Shown piece by piece: positions 11,707 through 24,502 of a DNA stretch of 64,000 bases. The stretch lies in contig CM035165.1 in the NCBI GenBank assembly GCA_020205615.1, positions 27,811,544 through 27,875,543 of the forward strand. The letters are read 5' to 3'. Position 1 is the stretch's first letter, and every line of letters starts with the position of its first letter. This DNA comes from Panax quinquefolius. Taxonomy: Eukaryota > Streptophyta > Magnoliopsida > Apiales > Araliaceae. The position numbers were made by a program, and so were the translations under genes. The notes under the pieces are model-generated. The model was not told where the DNA came from. It did not search any database and saw nothing but the letters and a program-made list of their open reading frames with translations.

Positions 11707-14212
11707 TGTGACGCCCCCAAAATTAGGTATACATCACCCATCTTGAGTCGCCAGATACATGGTACAGAATTCAAATACAACTTAATAATACAACTGTCAT
11801 GTACAATACGACAAAACATAAACTGTGAGTTTGAATACAAATATTGTCTACTAGAGAGTATACAAACTCAAAAAGAGTCCTCATTACAATTATTATCACA
11901 CTATTTCACAGAATAGTGAGTACTACTAATGCACCATTTAGGACCATCACTCCGTTCCCCGACTAGTCCCAGCTATATTCTCATTTCCTAAAGAGAACAG
12001 TGAAAGAAAGGGTGAGCTCAACTAGCCCAGTAAGAAATATTATGACTAAGATAATGCATAATAAATTATCATTAGCCTTAAATAGTGTTAAACTGATACA
12101 ATATAACAAACATCAAGTTTAACTACAGCAGAACAAGCAATCCATTAGAAGAGTCAAGTAAAGAATAAAATCTACTATCTTCTACGATTTAAAAGGTTTT
12201 TCATCACTTTTATCATCGAGACTCGACTTAATAAATAATCCACATCATCAAATCATCCCCGCATCTACGTGAGCCAAGGATAATCTTTAGTATCACGACC
12301 ACGAATTATCCATGCACTATGGGCCAAAGATAATCATGTTTTCATCAACGGTCCTGATCATGCCATAAAATAATTCATCTTTGCACCCTTGGCCAAAGAG
12401 AATCCATAGCCATAATCATACTAAAAACTGTTCATCAATGCACCACGGGCCAATGAGGACTATTTCCACATCATTTGTAACATTACGGTCATGATTACGC
12501 CGAATAATCCCTGCTCATAATCATACCAAGTCCATCTATGCACTACAGCCATGAGATGACTTTCAACATAATATAAACATGAGGATGATGAAAATGATAT
12601 AAGAATTTAATAAAACAAGTTCAAGAATTAATTTATCCAGGAACCAATAACGTCCAAATTGTCAACATGATACTTCTTTGTGGAGTAAAATTCAAGAATG
12701 CTCAGAAGAATATTTTCATGAAAAGATACTGGATGAAGCGTAATTATCAAGGATATTCCACTAATTTCATGAAGTATAGAAGTCAAAACTTTAACCAACC
12801 GAGTATAATAAAGAATGGAATAACAAAAAATCACCATGCATGCGGTATTGTGACAGATAAAAGTTATTCCAAATGTAATACTAAATAATGTAACCGTGTC
12901 AAAGTAAATTTGCACCGGCCAGGATGTTCCAAATGTAATAATAAAGAATGGAATAACAATGAAATCACCATGCATGCAGATTCAGACAGACAAAGTTATT
13001 CCAATGTAATACTAATAAGGATTTAATCAGTCCCAGCGTAAACGCGCATGCATGTGGATATTCCAAATGTAATAATAAAGATGTAATTAGGTCCCCATAA
13101 AACGCATGCATGTGATATTTCAATGTAATAATAAAGACGGAATAATAGAAGAATGTCACCAAGTATAGGGTAGCTTGCAGATACAAAAGTTATTCCAATG
13201 TAATAATAAAGAATGGAATAACATAAGTTCTCTTCATGAATATAAAAGAATAACACCCTTCTTACGAGTACAACAAATAATATTCCCTACCTTAAGAAGA
13301 TGAGTATTGGATATATAAGTAGTGAAGTAGCGTGAAACTTTCTTCTTTCTCTCTATAGTTTATCTCTCAGAGTTTCAAGTTGAATTCGTAAGAAAATAAT
13401 GAAGGAATGAGCTTCTATTTATAGAAAAATGGACAGCATAGTAACTAACTCATGAACGGTCCAGATTGATTTACTTTAATCTGACGGTCCATATTTAAAG
13501 TAAAATCTTTTAAATAAAATATAATATATTCTATTTATAATCTAATAAAACGAATAACTTTATAAAAGATTTTACTATACAAAAAACTATGCAGCACTAT
13601 GCAAACACTATGCATAATAAAATATAATATATTCTAATTATTGTCTAATAAAAATGTATAACTTTATAAAAGTATTCATTTTATATATAAAAAGATTTTA
13701 CTATGCAAAATACTACGCAGGCACTATGCAACACTATGCATAATAGAATATAATATATTCTATTTATAGAATAACTTTATAAAAGTATTCATTTTATTAC
13801 ATTAATAATACCAATAACAAAACCGGTGACTTATCACGTAAAGATCAATAATAATCAATCAATGTGCTTACTATGCAACCACGCCAGACATCGTACTTTT
13901 ACTACCGAGTAGTTCAACAGTATTAATGGTAAAACTTCCGCCGTTATTTTCATAAAAATATTTTTGTCATTTTCTCATTCCGAAAATAATTCCGTTGTGG
14001 GGTCTACCAATGATTGTACCGTCGTACGGATATTCCCCGACAAAAAAAATATTCCACGACCAATTGAATATTATATAACAACTTGCATACTTTGCAAAAT
14101 TTATAAATACTACCCATAACTATAACATTATATCAAATCCACACCATAATATTCAAAAAAAAAATTATTTTGAGAAAATTAAATATTTATTCATAAAATC
14201 TGGGGTATCACA
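11707..14212 (-). repeat. 3' LTR of gypsy 1
   Basis: This 2,506-bp LTR has TG...CA ends. It closely matches 24503-27087 along its whole length, with many scattered small differences and indels. It carries the hairpin-module array (about 12250-12560) and a minus-strand TATA box. The element is minus-strand, so this left copy is the 3' LTR. Confidence 0.92.
13415..13424 (-). promoter_or_regulatory. TATA box of the gypsy 1 3' LTR
   Basis: The minus strand reads CTATAAATAG, a textbook plant TATA box, at the same place as in the paired LTR (26283-26292). Transcription would run leftward. Confidence 0.6.
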
Positions 14213-14225
14213 ATCTCCCCTCCTT
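14213..14225 (-). other. Polypurine tract of gypsy 1
   Basis: Immediately inside the 3' LTR the minus strand reads AAGGAGGGGAGAT. An unbroken purine run next to the LTR is where plus-strand DNA synthesis is primed in these elements. Confidence 0.8.
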
Positions 14226-15426
14226 ATGGAATTTCGCCCTCGAAATTTACGTACGTACCTGGTATGCCGAACAGGTGAGGATACCTTGACTTCACTTCAA
14301 ATTCTAACTCTTGAGGTATAACCTTTGAGCGTCGAATATGATCCTTCTTATCCAAGATTTTAACACGTATCTCCTCATACATTAAATCTTTTGCTATCTC
14401 GTCCAGTTCTAATTAAATAATATGGTTCGGGTCGTCCACATATTTACGTAACATCGATACGTTTAAAATGTTATGGGCACGCCGACATACTTAGTGAAAA
14501 CGAGTCTATAAGCCCGCAGTTCCTACTCGGTCGAGGATTTCAAATGGGCCAATTAAATTGAGGGTTGAGATTTCCTCTCTTCGTCGATTCTTGCTTCTAG
14601 AATAACGCCCTCTTAAACCTTCTTCTTCACATTCATCAGCTCTGAGTATGTAGCTTGAGCGGCTTTAACTTTATTGATTAAAGTCGATTCTAATCGTATA
14701 TTCGTTATCTTCACGTGGGTCCCTAGAGTCTTTAACTCTATCTTCATCATTTGTAAGTTATACGAAATGGGTCTTTGTGTTAACAACATCGCACTCGCAT
14801 ACGATCTTCTACTCAACGCGTCAGCTACCACGTTCGGACTTCCACGATGATATTGAATGGTACGATCGTAATCTTCAATAGCTCGAGCCAACGTCTTTGG
14901 CGCATTATACGTTCGTTTTCTTTGAAAAAATATTTGAGGGTTTAAGAAATGGGTTTTGTACTAGGGTTAATATAAAATTCGATTTCACGCTCTGGGGTAG
15001 ACCAGGAAGTCTTCAAAAATACATCAAGAAATTTATTAACAATAGAAATATCATTCAAAACTGTGACTCTCATCCAAGACTTGGATAACACATCACATTG
15101 ATACCTATCAACTTGCCATCATCATTCACAACGTCTCCTACGGAAAGTCTGGCTTCGGTGCATCCCACACAAGGAAGTCAACAACGAAAGAATCGCGACT
15201 CTTTACTTATGGCTTGATGTGAAAATGATTGACTTTAGTGGTTTGGTTACTTTGAATTCATATAACAGGTTGGTTAGGAGTATGAAAGTTAACAACCTTA
15301 CGAAAAGCATGATGAGTAGTTAACCAATCGTTTCCAAAAATCACATCAAAGGCAAGTATTTTTAAAGAGACAAGATCGACACGTAACGTGAAAGTGTTGA
15401 TTTGAATAAGATTTATAAATAGTGGA
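14226..15426 (-). pseudogene. Gypsy 1 pol remnant: protease end, RT start, RNase H tail, integrase tail
   Basis: From right to left: the protease end (LKILAFDVIFGNDWLTTHHA, near 15350) and the start of RT up to about 14945. Then sequence equivalent to most of RT and RNase H is absent, judged against gypsy 2 (about 50340-51410). It resumes with [20 protein letters not shown] and the linker to integrase at 14891-14580. The integrase catalytic core is also missing: the linker runs directly into the C-terminal part (LIGPFEILDRVGTAGL-like) near 14560-14500, followed by a short tail. Two internal deletions therefore leave no polymerase or integrase active site. Single-base damage adds stops. Confidence 0.82.
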
Positions 15427-17713
15427 TGTAAGGCCCCCAAATCCGGGTACTTGAAACCCGAACTCTGTGCTTTACGATACCATTTCTATGAGCAGAATAA
15501 TACTAATAATAATAACAATAATATAAAATTCAAACTTAATTTACATAATTATCAGAGTTTAGCTCCCAAGTACGTAACCTTTAAACATTCATTACAACCC
15601 ATGATAAATAATATGTATCATACTTGTCTTAATAAAGTTAACTATTACATAATATATCATTTCTTTCATTCAGCAACCTTTCCCTTTCCCTTGTTCTTAG
15701 CAGAGCTCTCTGGTCGTTCACACTTAACTGAAAATATTTAAATTAAGCAAGGATGAGCATTTGAGTGCCCAGCAAGTAATAGCTATTATATATATAAGCT
15801 GAAAGAATTTAAATATTTTCTTTATACTACCCTTCTACAACGATTCAACAGTTGTGAAGTAATCTGTACCAATGATAATAATATATCAATGCTATACCAA
15901 CTCTTTGAAACTATGCACTGACTATAAATAGGGTTTACGTGACATGCTATGAACATTGTTTTCAATTTTCGAATAAGTTAAATGAAATTCATCCGCTTAA
16001 TTGTTATAACTTTACGCACGTGGGTGATCACCCATTATGCCTCGATTAATCAATACTACGTGCAAGAACGAGGGTATCGTTCACTCTGTCCGCCTTGAGC
16101 GCATAAAATTTTTCCCGTGTAGGGATGTTCATACTTGTCTGGATTCCAAATCAAAGGTTTTATCTTGTTCAGCAATAATCTATAATTCAACATATATGTA
16201 TACGGGTAATTGACAGTGGTATATCAACATGTGATTAAATACAATGATTATCTAAGTGGGGACACTTGTATAACCATTTATAGAAATTAACGAACAAAAT
16301 ATATCTGAATTACCATATACTAACATGTTGATAAGCAATGAGCGTATATAATATAAGGTTAATAATCTGTACAATAATAATATAATTCATAAATATTCTT
16401 ACTCATGTCCATTGCATAAAGAAAATGCAAAGGTAAGATATTTGCCTGATGCGCTGCTTACAGTTCGTAACTTAGTTCTATCTTTTATATCACGACCTAT
16501 CATTAGTCAGATCATTCGTTCGATTAGAACAATATATCTCAACATATAATACTACTTATTGCAGTCAACACATAACCTAATCACATTGTTATATATGTTT
16601 AACAACCATTGAATCACAAATAATCACATATCTAATTACATTATCTAAGTCCAGATCAATTTTCAAAACATGTCCAGGCGTCTTAACAGCTTTTTTATTC
16701 GGGTAATTATCGAGTCTAAGACTCTATCCACGTAACTTAGTATCGGTCATATTATATTTTAAATGACTTAATATAATTTTAAAATATTTATTATAATTTA
16801 TCGCTTAATTTTCAAACATCTAATCATTATTAAATGATTTAAATTTTAAACAAGTTCTATTATCATTAATATTTAATTAATATTAAACTATTAATGAAAT
16901 CATTTTCAAAATATTAAAGTTATTTATAATAACTTAGAATATTTTTAAAGTATTAATATTAAATTTTAAATGATTTTTAAAACATTTAAAATCATTTTAA
17001 ATAATTATCATTAATATTAAAGTATTAATGTTTTATTTACCAAAATATTAAAAGTCATTAAGTATAACTTAAAATATTTTTAATTCATTTATATCCTTTT
17101 AAATGATTTTAAATTAATAAAACCATTTTTAAACTATTTATTTAATATATTTATTAAATAAATGATATTTAATAATTTAATAATTATTAAAATTAAATTA
17201 TTAATGAAATTATCCTTTAAATATTAAAAGTTATGTTTTATAACTTAAAATATCTTTAAACACTTTATTTCCATTTAAAATGATTATTATAATATTAAAA
17301 TCATTTTAAACTAAATTATTAAATTCATTTATTAAATAATTAAACTATCATTAATATTAATTAATTAATTAAATTCATCACAAAATATTAAAAGTCATAG
17401 AAAATAACTTAAAATATTTTCTTATATCACAATATAATTTTAAATGATTTTTCATGTATTAAAATCATTTTTAAATAATTTATTTAAAATTATAATTAAA
17501 TAAATTAAATACTTTTAATATTCTAAAAATATTAAATATTTATGAAATATATCCAAAATAATTAAAATAAAATTTTCGGACATTAAAATAATTTTTAATA
17601 ATTTATTTTGTATTTTTAATAATTAATTTCTATTTTTAATTGATTTTTGGAAAATAAATATAATTATTAAATCTGTCGCTATAGCCTTTAGCGACAGAAA
17701 GCGTCGCCGTAGG

Positions 17714-18362
17714 TGTTCTTGAGCCCTCAAGAACATTCATAGCTTGATTAACAAGTGAAAGACGTTTGACCACTTGTAGATCTTAGCTAGATACGTTTCT
17801 GGGAATTCTGCTCGTACTAACATGTAGTATTAGTGTCAGACTACACGATCTAACAACAAACATGTTCATAGATCACATAACGAAGGAGATTAGATCGTCC
17901 AAAATGGTTGTCAGAGCTGTTCTTCATTTCTGGGTTACCTAGAAATGAAGAACAGTTCGACTGCTCATATTTGGGCTTCCACAACTTGTGATATAGGTGA
18001 TGTTTTAGTGATTTAAGAGGTCCATGTTGTATAACACATGTAGTACTACAAATCTATCACATAACATCAACTAAATCACAACACAATCGTCAGATCCGGA
18101 TCGGTCAAAGCATGTCAGAAATTGTGTTCATAGGTTTTCTGGGTTGCCCAGAAAACCGGATCCGTGCTCAAGATAACAACTTTGACCAGCCACGTAAGAT
18201 CAATTCGTTTATGTTTAAGGAGATTTTAAGGCATAAACATGGACTTCAAATACAAGACTACAATCTAGATGCAACAAAAACAAGAAAACAAAAATACACT
18301 GAAAGATCTAGCCAGTTTAAAATGTTGTCGGTAGGTTCGAACATTTACAGGTTACCCGTAAA
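17714..18362. other. Four regularly spaced hairpins in solo LTR D
   Basis: Perfect or near-perfect stem-loops are centred at 17724 (10-bp stem TGTTCTTGAG, 2-nt loop), 17936 (15-bp stem 17917-17931 with 17941-17955), 18145 (11-bp stem GGTTTTCTGGG with 18147-18157, 3-nt loop) and 18353 (5-bp stem TTTAC/GTAAA around GGTTACC). Centre spacings are 211, 209 and 208 bp. The last three have GGGTTACC-like tops. Function is unknown. Confidence 0.6.
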
Positions 18363-19243
18363 CGCCCGGCCACATAACATCAATCAACTATATTTGACCT
18401 TAAATATCTTCCAACACGTTTAAGATATGAACTTGATTCTTATTTCAGATCAAAGACCACATACCAGACTACACATAGTAACTTAAAAACAACAAAAATC
18501 ATAATCAAGCAAAGATCCGTGGTCACTGACATTCGTTGTCAGACCAACAATTTGAACTTTTCCAGATTTGGTAGATCTTCAAATCCGAGCCTCTAGATGT
18601 TATGGACCTAACATCCATCAACCCAGATCATCATTAGACACCTTATATAACATGTTTAATAAAAAAAAATCTAACATCTAACAACAGAAAATTGGACAGA
18701 AATTAAGCTAGGGTTTTTATACCTTTATGAGCAATCTTTGATTCAAGGCTACTGATTTGGTTAGGGAATTTCGTGGGGCTGATCTTGGGGATTGGAAAGC
18801 TTATAAATTTCGTGGGTTGTGAGTTGAGAGAGAATGTTTGAGTGCTTGGTGCAAAAATGAGCTAGCAATTGCCATTTTTTCTCTCTTAATCTATTTATAT
18901 AGCTTAGATGCAATGAATCTAACATGCAAGGTGTCAAAGTGGATAAGCTTGAAGGAGTTTTAGGCATGTGCTATAAAATATAGAGTGGTGACTTGCATTC
19001 TAGCTCCTTAAACAAATATCAAAAGGCTATTTTAGTAAACTAATAAAACATTTTAAGGGTATTTTTGTCCATGATGCTTGAATCTAGGTTAAAATCAATA
19101 GATATTAAACCTTAAGGTTTCCCAAATAATTTCTAGGGTTTAAAAATTTAAGTTTAAAGTTCAATAAAATTTTAATTAGAACTTACAATTAAAATTTTAG
19201 GGTTTTTAAATAATTATGGTTTCCAAAACATAATTATGGTTCT

Positions 19244-20711
19244 TGTGACGACCCCAAAATAGGTATACATCACCCATTCTGAGTTGTCAATACATGGTAC
19301 AGAAACAACTACAACTTTATTATTACAACAGTAAAACTGTGAGTTTAAATACAAATATTATCTTCTAGACAATATCTATACTCAAATAAATCCTCATCAC
19401 ATTTATTGATACATTATTTTACAAAAATGGTGAGGACTACTAAACAACCCTTTCTAAAACCTTCATTCCATACCCTCACTCGCACTCGCTTATATTCTCG
19501 CCTCGAGAAAAATGGAACAAAAAGGAAAAGGGTGAGCTCAACTAGCTCAATAAAGAATATTATGACTAAGATAATATACAACAAATTATCGTTAGTCTTC
19601 AACGAGGAAAAATATAATAGAATACAATAGACAACAAATTTTAAATCAATATTCGCGAATGAAATAATAATTCATTAGAAGAGTTAAGTAGAGAATGCAA
19701 ACTACTATCTTCTATGTATGAATTTAAAAGTTCATCGCCTCATCTTTTATCCTCAGTAACATCAATCAATATACATCTGAAATCAAATATTCATCTCAGA
19801 CTACAGCCAAAGATATTCATCATTGGGTCATGTTCATTTAAACACTGTTCATCTTTTGACTACGGGCCAAAGATATTCTTCAGAATCATTCATCTTTTAC
19901 ACTACGTGCCAAAGATATTCTTAAGAAATCATTCATCTTTGCACTACAAAGCCAAAGATATTCCATAATATCATCATTTAAGACCGAGGATGATGAAAAA
20001 TATTTTTTTTTTAAAGAAACGAATCGATTGAAATAAAATGACAAGGATTAAGGATTAAGGATTCAGTACTTGGTTTTATCCACGCCCAAAAATACCTCAA
20101 AAAATAATCATAGTGGTGTAAAATTCAAGAATGATCAAAACATGGATACAATCAGAGAGTTAGTATCCGAATAGATGTTTTGGACGAAAAGAAGAAATTT
20201 TATTTTTCTATTGAATAGATCAGATCACGTGAATAGTGTCAGATACGTGAATAGTGTCGACACGTGAATAGTAACTCAGACACCAAAAGATAGAAATTCC
20301 ACAAAAAACATCTTCACGCTTCATGAATAGTACTTAAGTGAATAGTAACTCGTGAATAGTAACTCATGAATAGTAACTTCGTGAATAGTAACCTTGACAT
20401 GGAAAAGTTTCAAATTTGATAAAACTTCAGATCAACATTTTAGCATAATGATATTGAAGAAATAATATCATTTGAGAAGAAAATAACATCCCTTACCTCG
20501 AAAGATCAAGACTTCTAATTAAACACTTGGATATAAGCTATGACTTGACTTGACCAGATATAGCAATACTCAAAGTATACTCAAAATACTCACAAGAATA
20601 CGCCGATAATATAGAGAGAAAACTTCAGTTTCGGTGTGATTTTCAATTCTAACCTAAGCACCCTATTTATAGGAAAATGCTTAGAACACCAAAAGTTAGA
20701 AAATTTAATAA

Positions 20712-20757
<46 letters not shown>

Positions 20758-22056
20758 AATTCATAATACCACCTTAGAATTCAGATCCTAGCATTTCCAC
20801 ATGCCACCTTCTAGAAAAGTAAGAAAAAAACGTTTTTCATAAAATAAATAATTAAAACTTTCAAAAAATCAATTATTTTGAACTTGAACTTCAATAATTC
20901 ATAATAAATAGCCCTTTTATCAGAAAATTTGAATCTCATGAGTTTTTATAGGAAATTCAATTCTCTACAACTTTGCAGAAGAAAGTTTTTCCAAATTCCA
21001 AATAGAAATTGACCGAAATCCACAAACGGTCGATTTTATGTGTTATAATCAAATTTCAATCAATAAATGGGGTCCACCGACATGTTTAACATGTTTTAAA
21101 TATTTATTGCAACAAAAATACTCTTCCTCCTCGATACTCATATATCCCACATTCGTTGTAAAAATATCACCATTATTATATTATTAAAATATAATAATAT
21201 ATTTAAACGAATTATTTTATCGAAAAAAGATAAAATTTTAATTTTCAACAATTGTCACATTAAACTTTTTTCTCCATCTATATCCACATAAAATCAATAT
21301 TTTCCTCATCATATAAATCAATAATTAATTATTCACAAATAATATTCTGAGAATCACAATATCGACAATGAGGCAGGTCCTCAGAAAGAGGGCTTTCCAA
21401 TAAGAATTTCTTCTTCTTGTGTGCGCAATTATTAGTGACCAAACCTCTCCTAGTACGTAACTTTCTAGACATTGCCAATAATGTTATCTAATAATATTAT
21501 TCAGATAATATGAATTATTGCTTCGATAATGAAAAATACCGTGTAATGACAATTATCAAACAACAAAGAATATAAAATATCAACACAACAATTATTAATC
21601 TCAATAAAATATCTTTGAAAGTAATTATCGTAACCATTATTGAGTAGTGCCTTCACGTAAGAATCAATAATTGGTGCAATACCGTGTCTTCTTGTTCAAC
21701 AACGCGTATTAGTGTGTTTTAACCAACCGGTATTCCAACAAGATAATCTGTAATAACTACGCCAGATTATTAAAAACAACTTATATTTGTCGTTTTCTTC
21801 ATCCAATCGCTTTCAGTTATGGGCTCACACACATGGTCGCGCTTGTGTCAGATTTAATATTCCCCGACAAAGATTTAATATTCCACCACCAAACGAATAT
21901 TCCCCGACGATAATGAATATTTTATAACCACTTGCTTATTTTGAAATATTTGCGTATTTAACCCTTAACTATCCACATTAATCAAATCAACCCTTACTAT
22001 TTCAAAATAATAAATAAAGGAAATTCCTTTTTATTTAAAAATTTCTGGGTCTTACA
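19244..22056 (-). mobile_element. Solo LTR C nested in solo LTR D
   Basis: It starts TGTGACGACCCCAAAATAGG and ends GGGTCTTACA, with the 5-bp duplication gttct at 19239-19243 and 22057-22061. It is 2,813 bp with no coding region. It is of the same family as solo LTR F (58423-62262): matching start, matching end, hairpin modules near 19790-19990, repeated gtgaatagta units near 20220-20400, and a minus-strand TATA box at 20663-20672. It is the youngest layer of this three-level nest. Confidence 0.92.
20715..20755. repeat. (TA)n microsatellite
   Basis: About 20 TA units, inside solo LTR C shortly beyond the TATA box in the plus direction. Confidence 0.95.
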
Positions 22057-22928
22057 GTTCTAATCATTATAATTTTAATTTACTAATTAGGTTTACCTTA
22101 ATTATCAATAAAATCTATCATACGCGTTATTATTCACAAGAACACAATTTACATCTAATCAAAATCTACGGTTTAGGTTTCCAATTAGGGTTTCTAATTA
22201 TTAGAAATTCAAATATAAACTAGAGTTTTAAATTTACAATTAGGGTTTCTAATTATCATAACATTATGTAACACACAACGTAAATCATATAACAGCTTAT
22301 ATAATAGTCTTAAACTCACAATTCACGATTACTAAATAGCTTGAACTCGTATTCGAAGTTTTAAATTAGGGTTTCACGGTAAAACTAGGATTTGTCATAT
22401 AACACCATAATTGACCAACCATTATCCAGACACGATACAAAGACATATTTATAAAGATTGAAAAATCAAAATATAATATTATTATATTATTATTCTCATT
22501 CCTTGATAAAAATCCAAAATTAGGGGTTTGGATTTCATATCGATTATTCTTCCATATTTAACCTTATTAATTAAGGTAAAATAATTAACTTAATAAATGC
22601 ATACTAAAATTCATATAATAAAATAATTATTATAATTATTCAAAGAAAATTATTTCATATATTATTTAAATAATATGTAACTATATTTTCATGGAAAATA
22701 ATTAATAAAACATTCCTACAATAAAAGTAATTATTATAAGAATATACTTTTTAATAATCAATAATTTTAAAATAAAATTATTTGTAAATATTCATGTAAT
22801 AAATATATTTTTATTTACCACATAAATACATATACACATTATCTTGTACAAATCCTCATCTTAAAAAAAAAAAAAAATTATACGCAAAATTTCTTATTTA
22901 TTTATATAGAAAATATCGGGTTGTTACA

Positions 22929-24315
22929 GTGGAGGTAACGAAGGTTTCTCCGAACTGAGTTTAAACAGATATATCAAAGTCTAACTTCTCCAGAGTTAAC
23001 TTCAAACATTGAACACAACTAGGTGAAATAAAAGAGTGAGTAGAACCCAGATATCAACACACAGTATAGACTTCGCAAGAGTTTATAACTAACATACCCG
23101 TGATAATTTTATTCAGGTTCCTTGTCACGAAAAAAAAAACGCTCTTTCTTAAACTACCGGCTTTAGCTTATCTGGGACATCCTTTGGCATCACAATCCCA
23201 ACTAGATTTGACTTCACCATACGACAAAATCGAGCTAGGTGACCTTCTCTTCCGCAATTAAAACACGTTTTGGATTATTGCGTACAGTTTGGACGGATGT
23301 GTCCCTCATGTCCGCATTTGAAACATACCACCGGTGGTCGTTCTTCTTTCTTTGAAAACGGGTCTTTGGTCTTGACGCGTCTTTACGTCATTGTTGAACC
23401 TTCTCTTCTTGAAATGTCCATTCTTCTTGTTTTGGCCATGATTACTACCAAAGTGGTTACCATTTTCGACATGTTGATTCCTCCATGCTTATTATCACCG
23501 CTTTGATGATCTGTTATCACCGGTATTATCATTTCATTTATTTGCTTCTATTTTGGTTTGGTTGACTCATTATCGCGCTCCAATAATCGAGCCCTATTAT
23601 TAACAACATCGAATACAAACACACGGTTTATAAGAGATAAGATATTGACGTATCTCAGGTTTCAAACCTCTTAGAAACATTCGCGTCATTCTCTCCTCAT
23701 TATCAACCAAATGGGATGCAAATCGGGACAACTCGGCAAACTTGGCTTCGTACTACGACACGGTCATGTTGTTTTGCTCTAACTTAATAAACTCCACCTC
23801 CTTCATGTGACGAATACTTTCGGGAAAGTACTTGTCGTTGAACAGCTCTTGGAAATTCTCCCAAGACATCTTGAAAGGCGTCGGATGCACGCTTTTACGT
23901 TTCCCACCAATGATCCGCTTCTTCACGCAACATAAAGGTGGCAAAGGGAACCTTTTGCTCTCGGAGCATCCCAAGACATCAAATATCTTGGTGATCTCGC
24001 TTTAACCACGTCTCGCGCTTTAAGTGGTTCCGGCTTTCCCAAAAACTCTGGTGGTCCCGGCTCCTTGAATCGCTTAGCGGTGACCAACCGTGGGTTGACA
24101 TTGTTTCCTCCTGCATTATGAACAGGAGCCGCCTTCGCCTGATGTTGCATGAATTCTAAAAAAATCTTAAACGTACTGTCGTTCGTCAATTGATCAGTGT
24201 TGTTGTTTACAGGAGGATTATCGCCATCCTGTTGCACATTGTCCTGATTATTGATCTGTGGAGACTCAACAGCCTCCTGTGCTCCATTGCTTATCTCAAC
24301 ATTTTCAGATGCCAT
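22929..24315 (-). pseudogene. Gypsy 1 gag, zinc knuckles and protease start (broken)
   Basis: The gag start is ATG 24315 (MASENVEISNGAQEAV). A retrotransposon gag core follows at about 24080-23755 (KEPGPPEFLGKPEPLKA, MSWENFQELFNDKYFPESIR, MKEVEFIKLEQ). Two CCHC zinc knuckles lie near 23320-23240: CFKCGHEGHIRPNC and CFNCGREGHL, which bind element RNA during packaging. The protease N-terminal part continues to 22929, where solo LTR D interrupts it. At least two frameshifts (near 23960 and 23500) and a stop between the knuckles break it. Confidence 0.85.
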
Positions 24316-24488
24316 TTTCAAATACTGCCACAAAACAAGGGCTAATTAACATATCACATATTATCTCTATACTCTGACCGACCAATTAAAAACCAAATAA
24401 ACTTAGGTAGGTCATACTAGCGAAGGAATTTCCCGTCTCTCCCCTCCTAGTTCTATTCTCACATCCTAACCAGGGATCATATCCCTAA

Positions 24489-24500
24489 GCTTTGATACTA
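24489..24500 (-). other. Primer-binding site of gypsy 1 (initiator tRNA-Met type)
   Basis: The minus strand reads TAGTATCAAAGC two bases inside the 5' LTR. This is the initiator-Met site TGGTATCAGAGC with two G-to-A differences. Gypsy 2 has TGGTATCATAGC in the same position. Confidence 0.75.
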
Positions 24501-24502
24501 AC

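Larger units (their letters stand above)
15427..22928 (-). mobile_element. Solo LTR D inserted in gypsy 1 protease
   Basis: It starts TGTAAGGCCCCCAAATCCGG and ends GGGTTGTTACA, flanked by the 5-bp duplication gtgga (15422-15426 and 22929-22933). Joining the flanks restores the protease sequence seen in gypsy 2 near 51840. It contains no coding region and no second LTR copy. Without the nested LTR C it is about 4.7 kb, long for a solo LTR but within the range of large plant gypsy elements. The stretch 16740-17660 is extremely A+T-rich. A non-autonomous element with unrecognised LTRs is the alternative. Confidence 0.8.
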
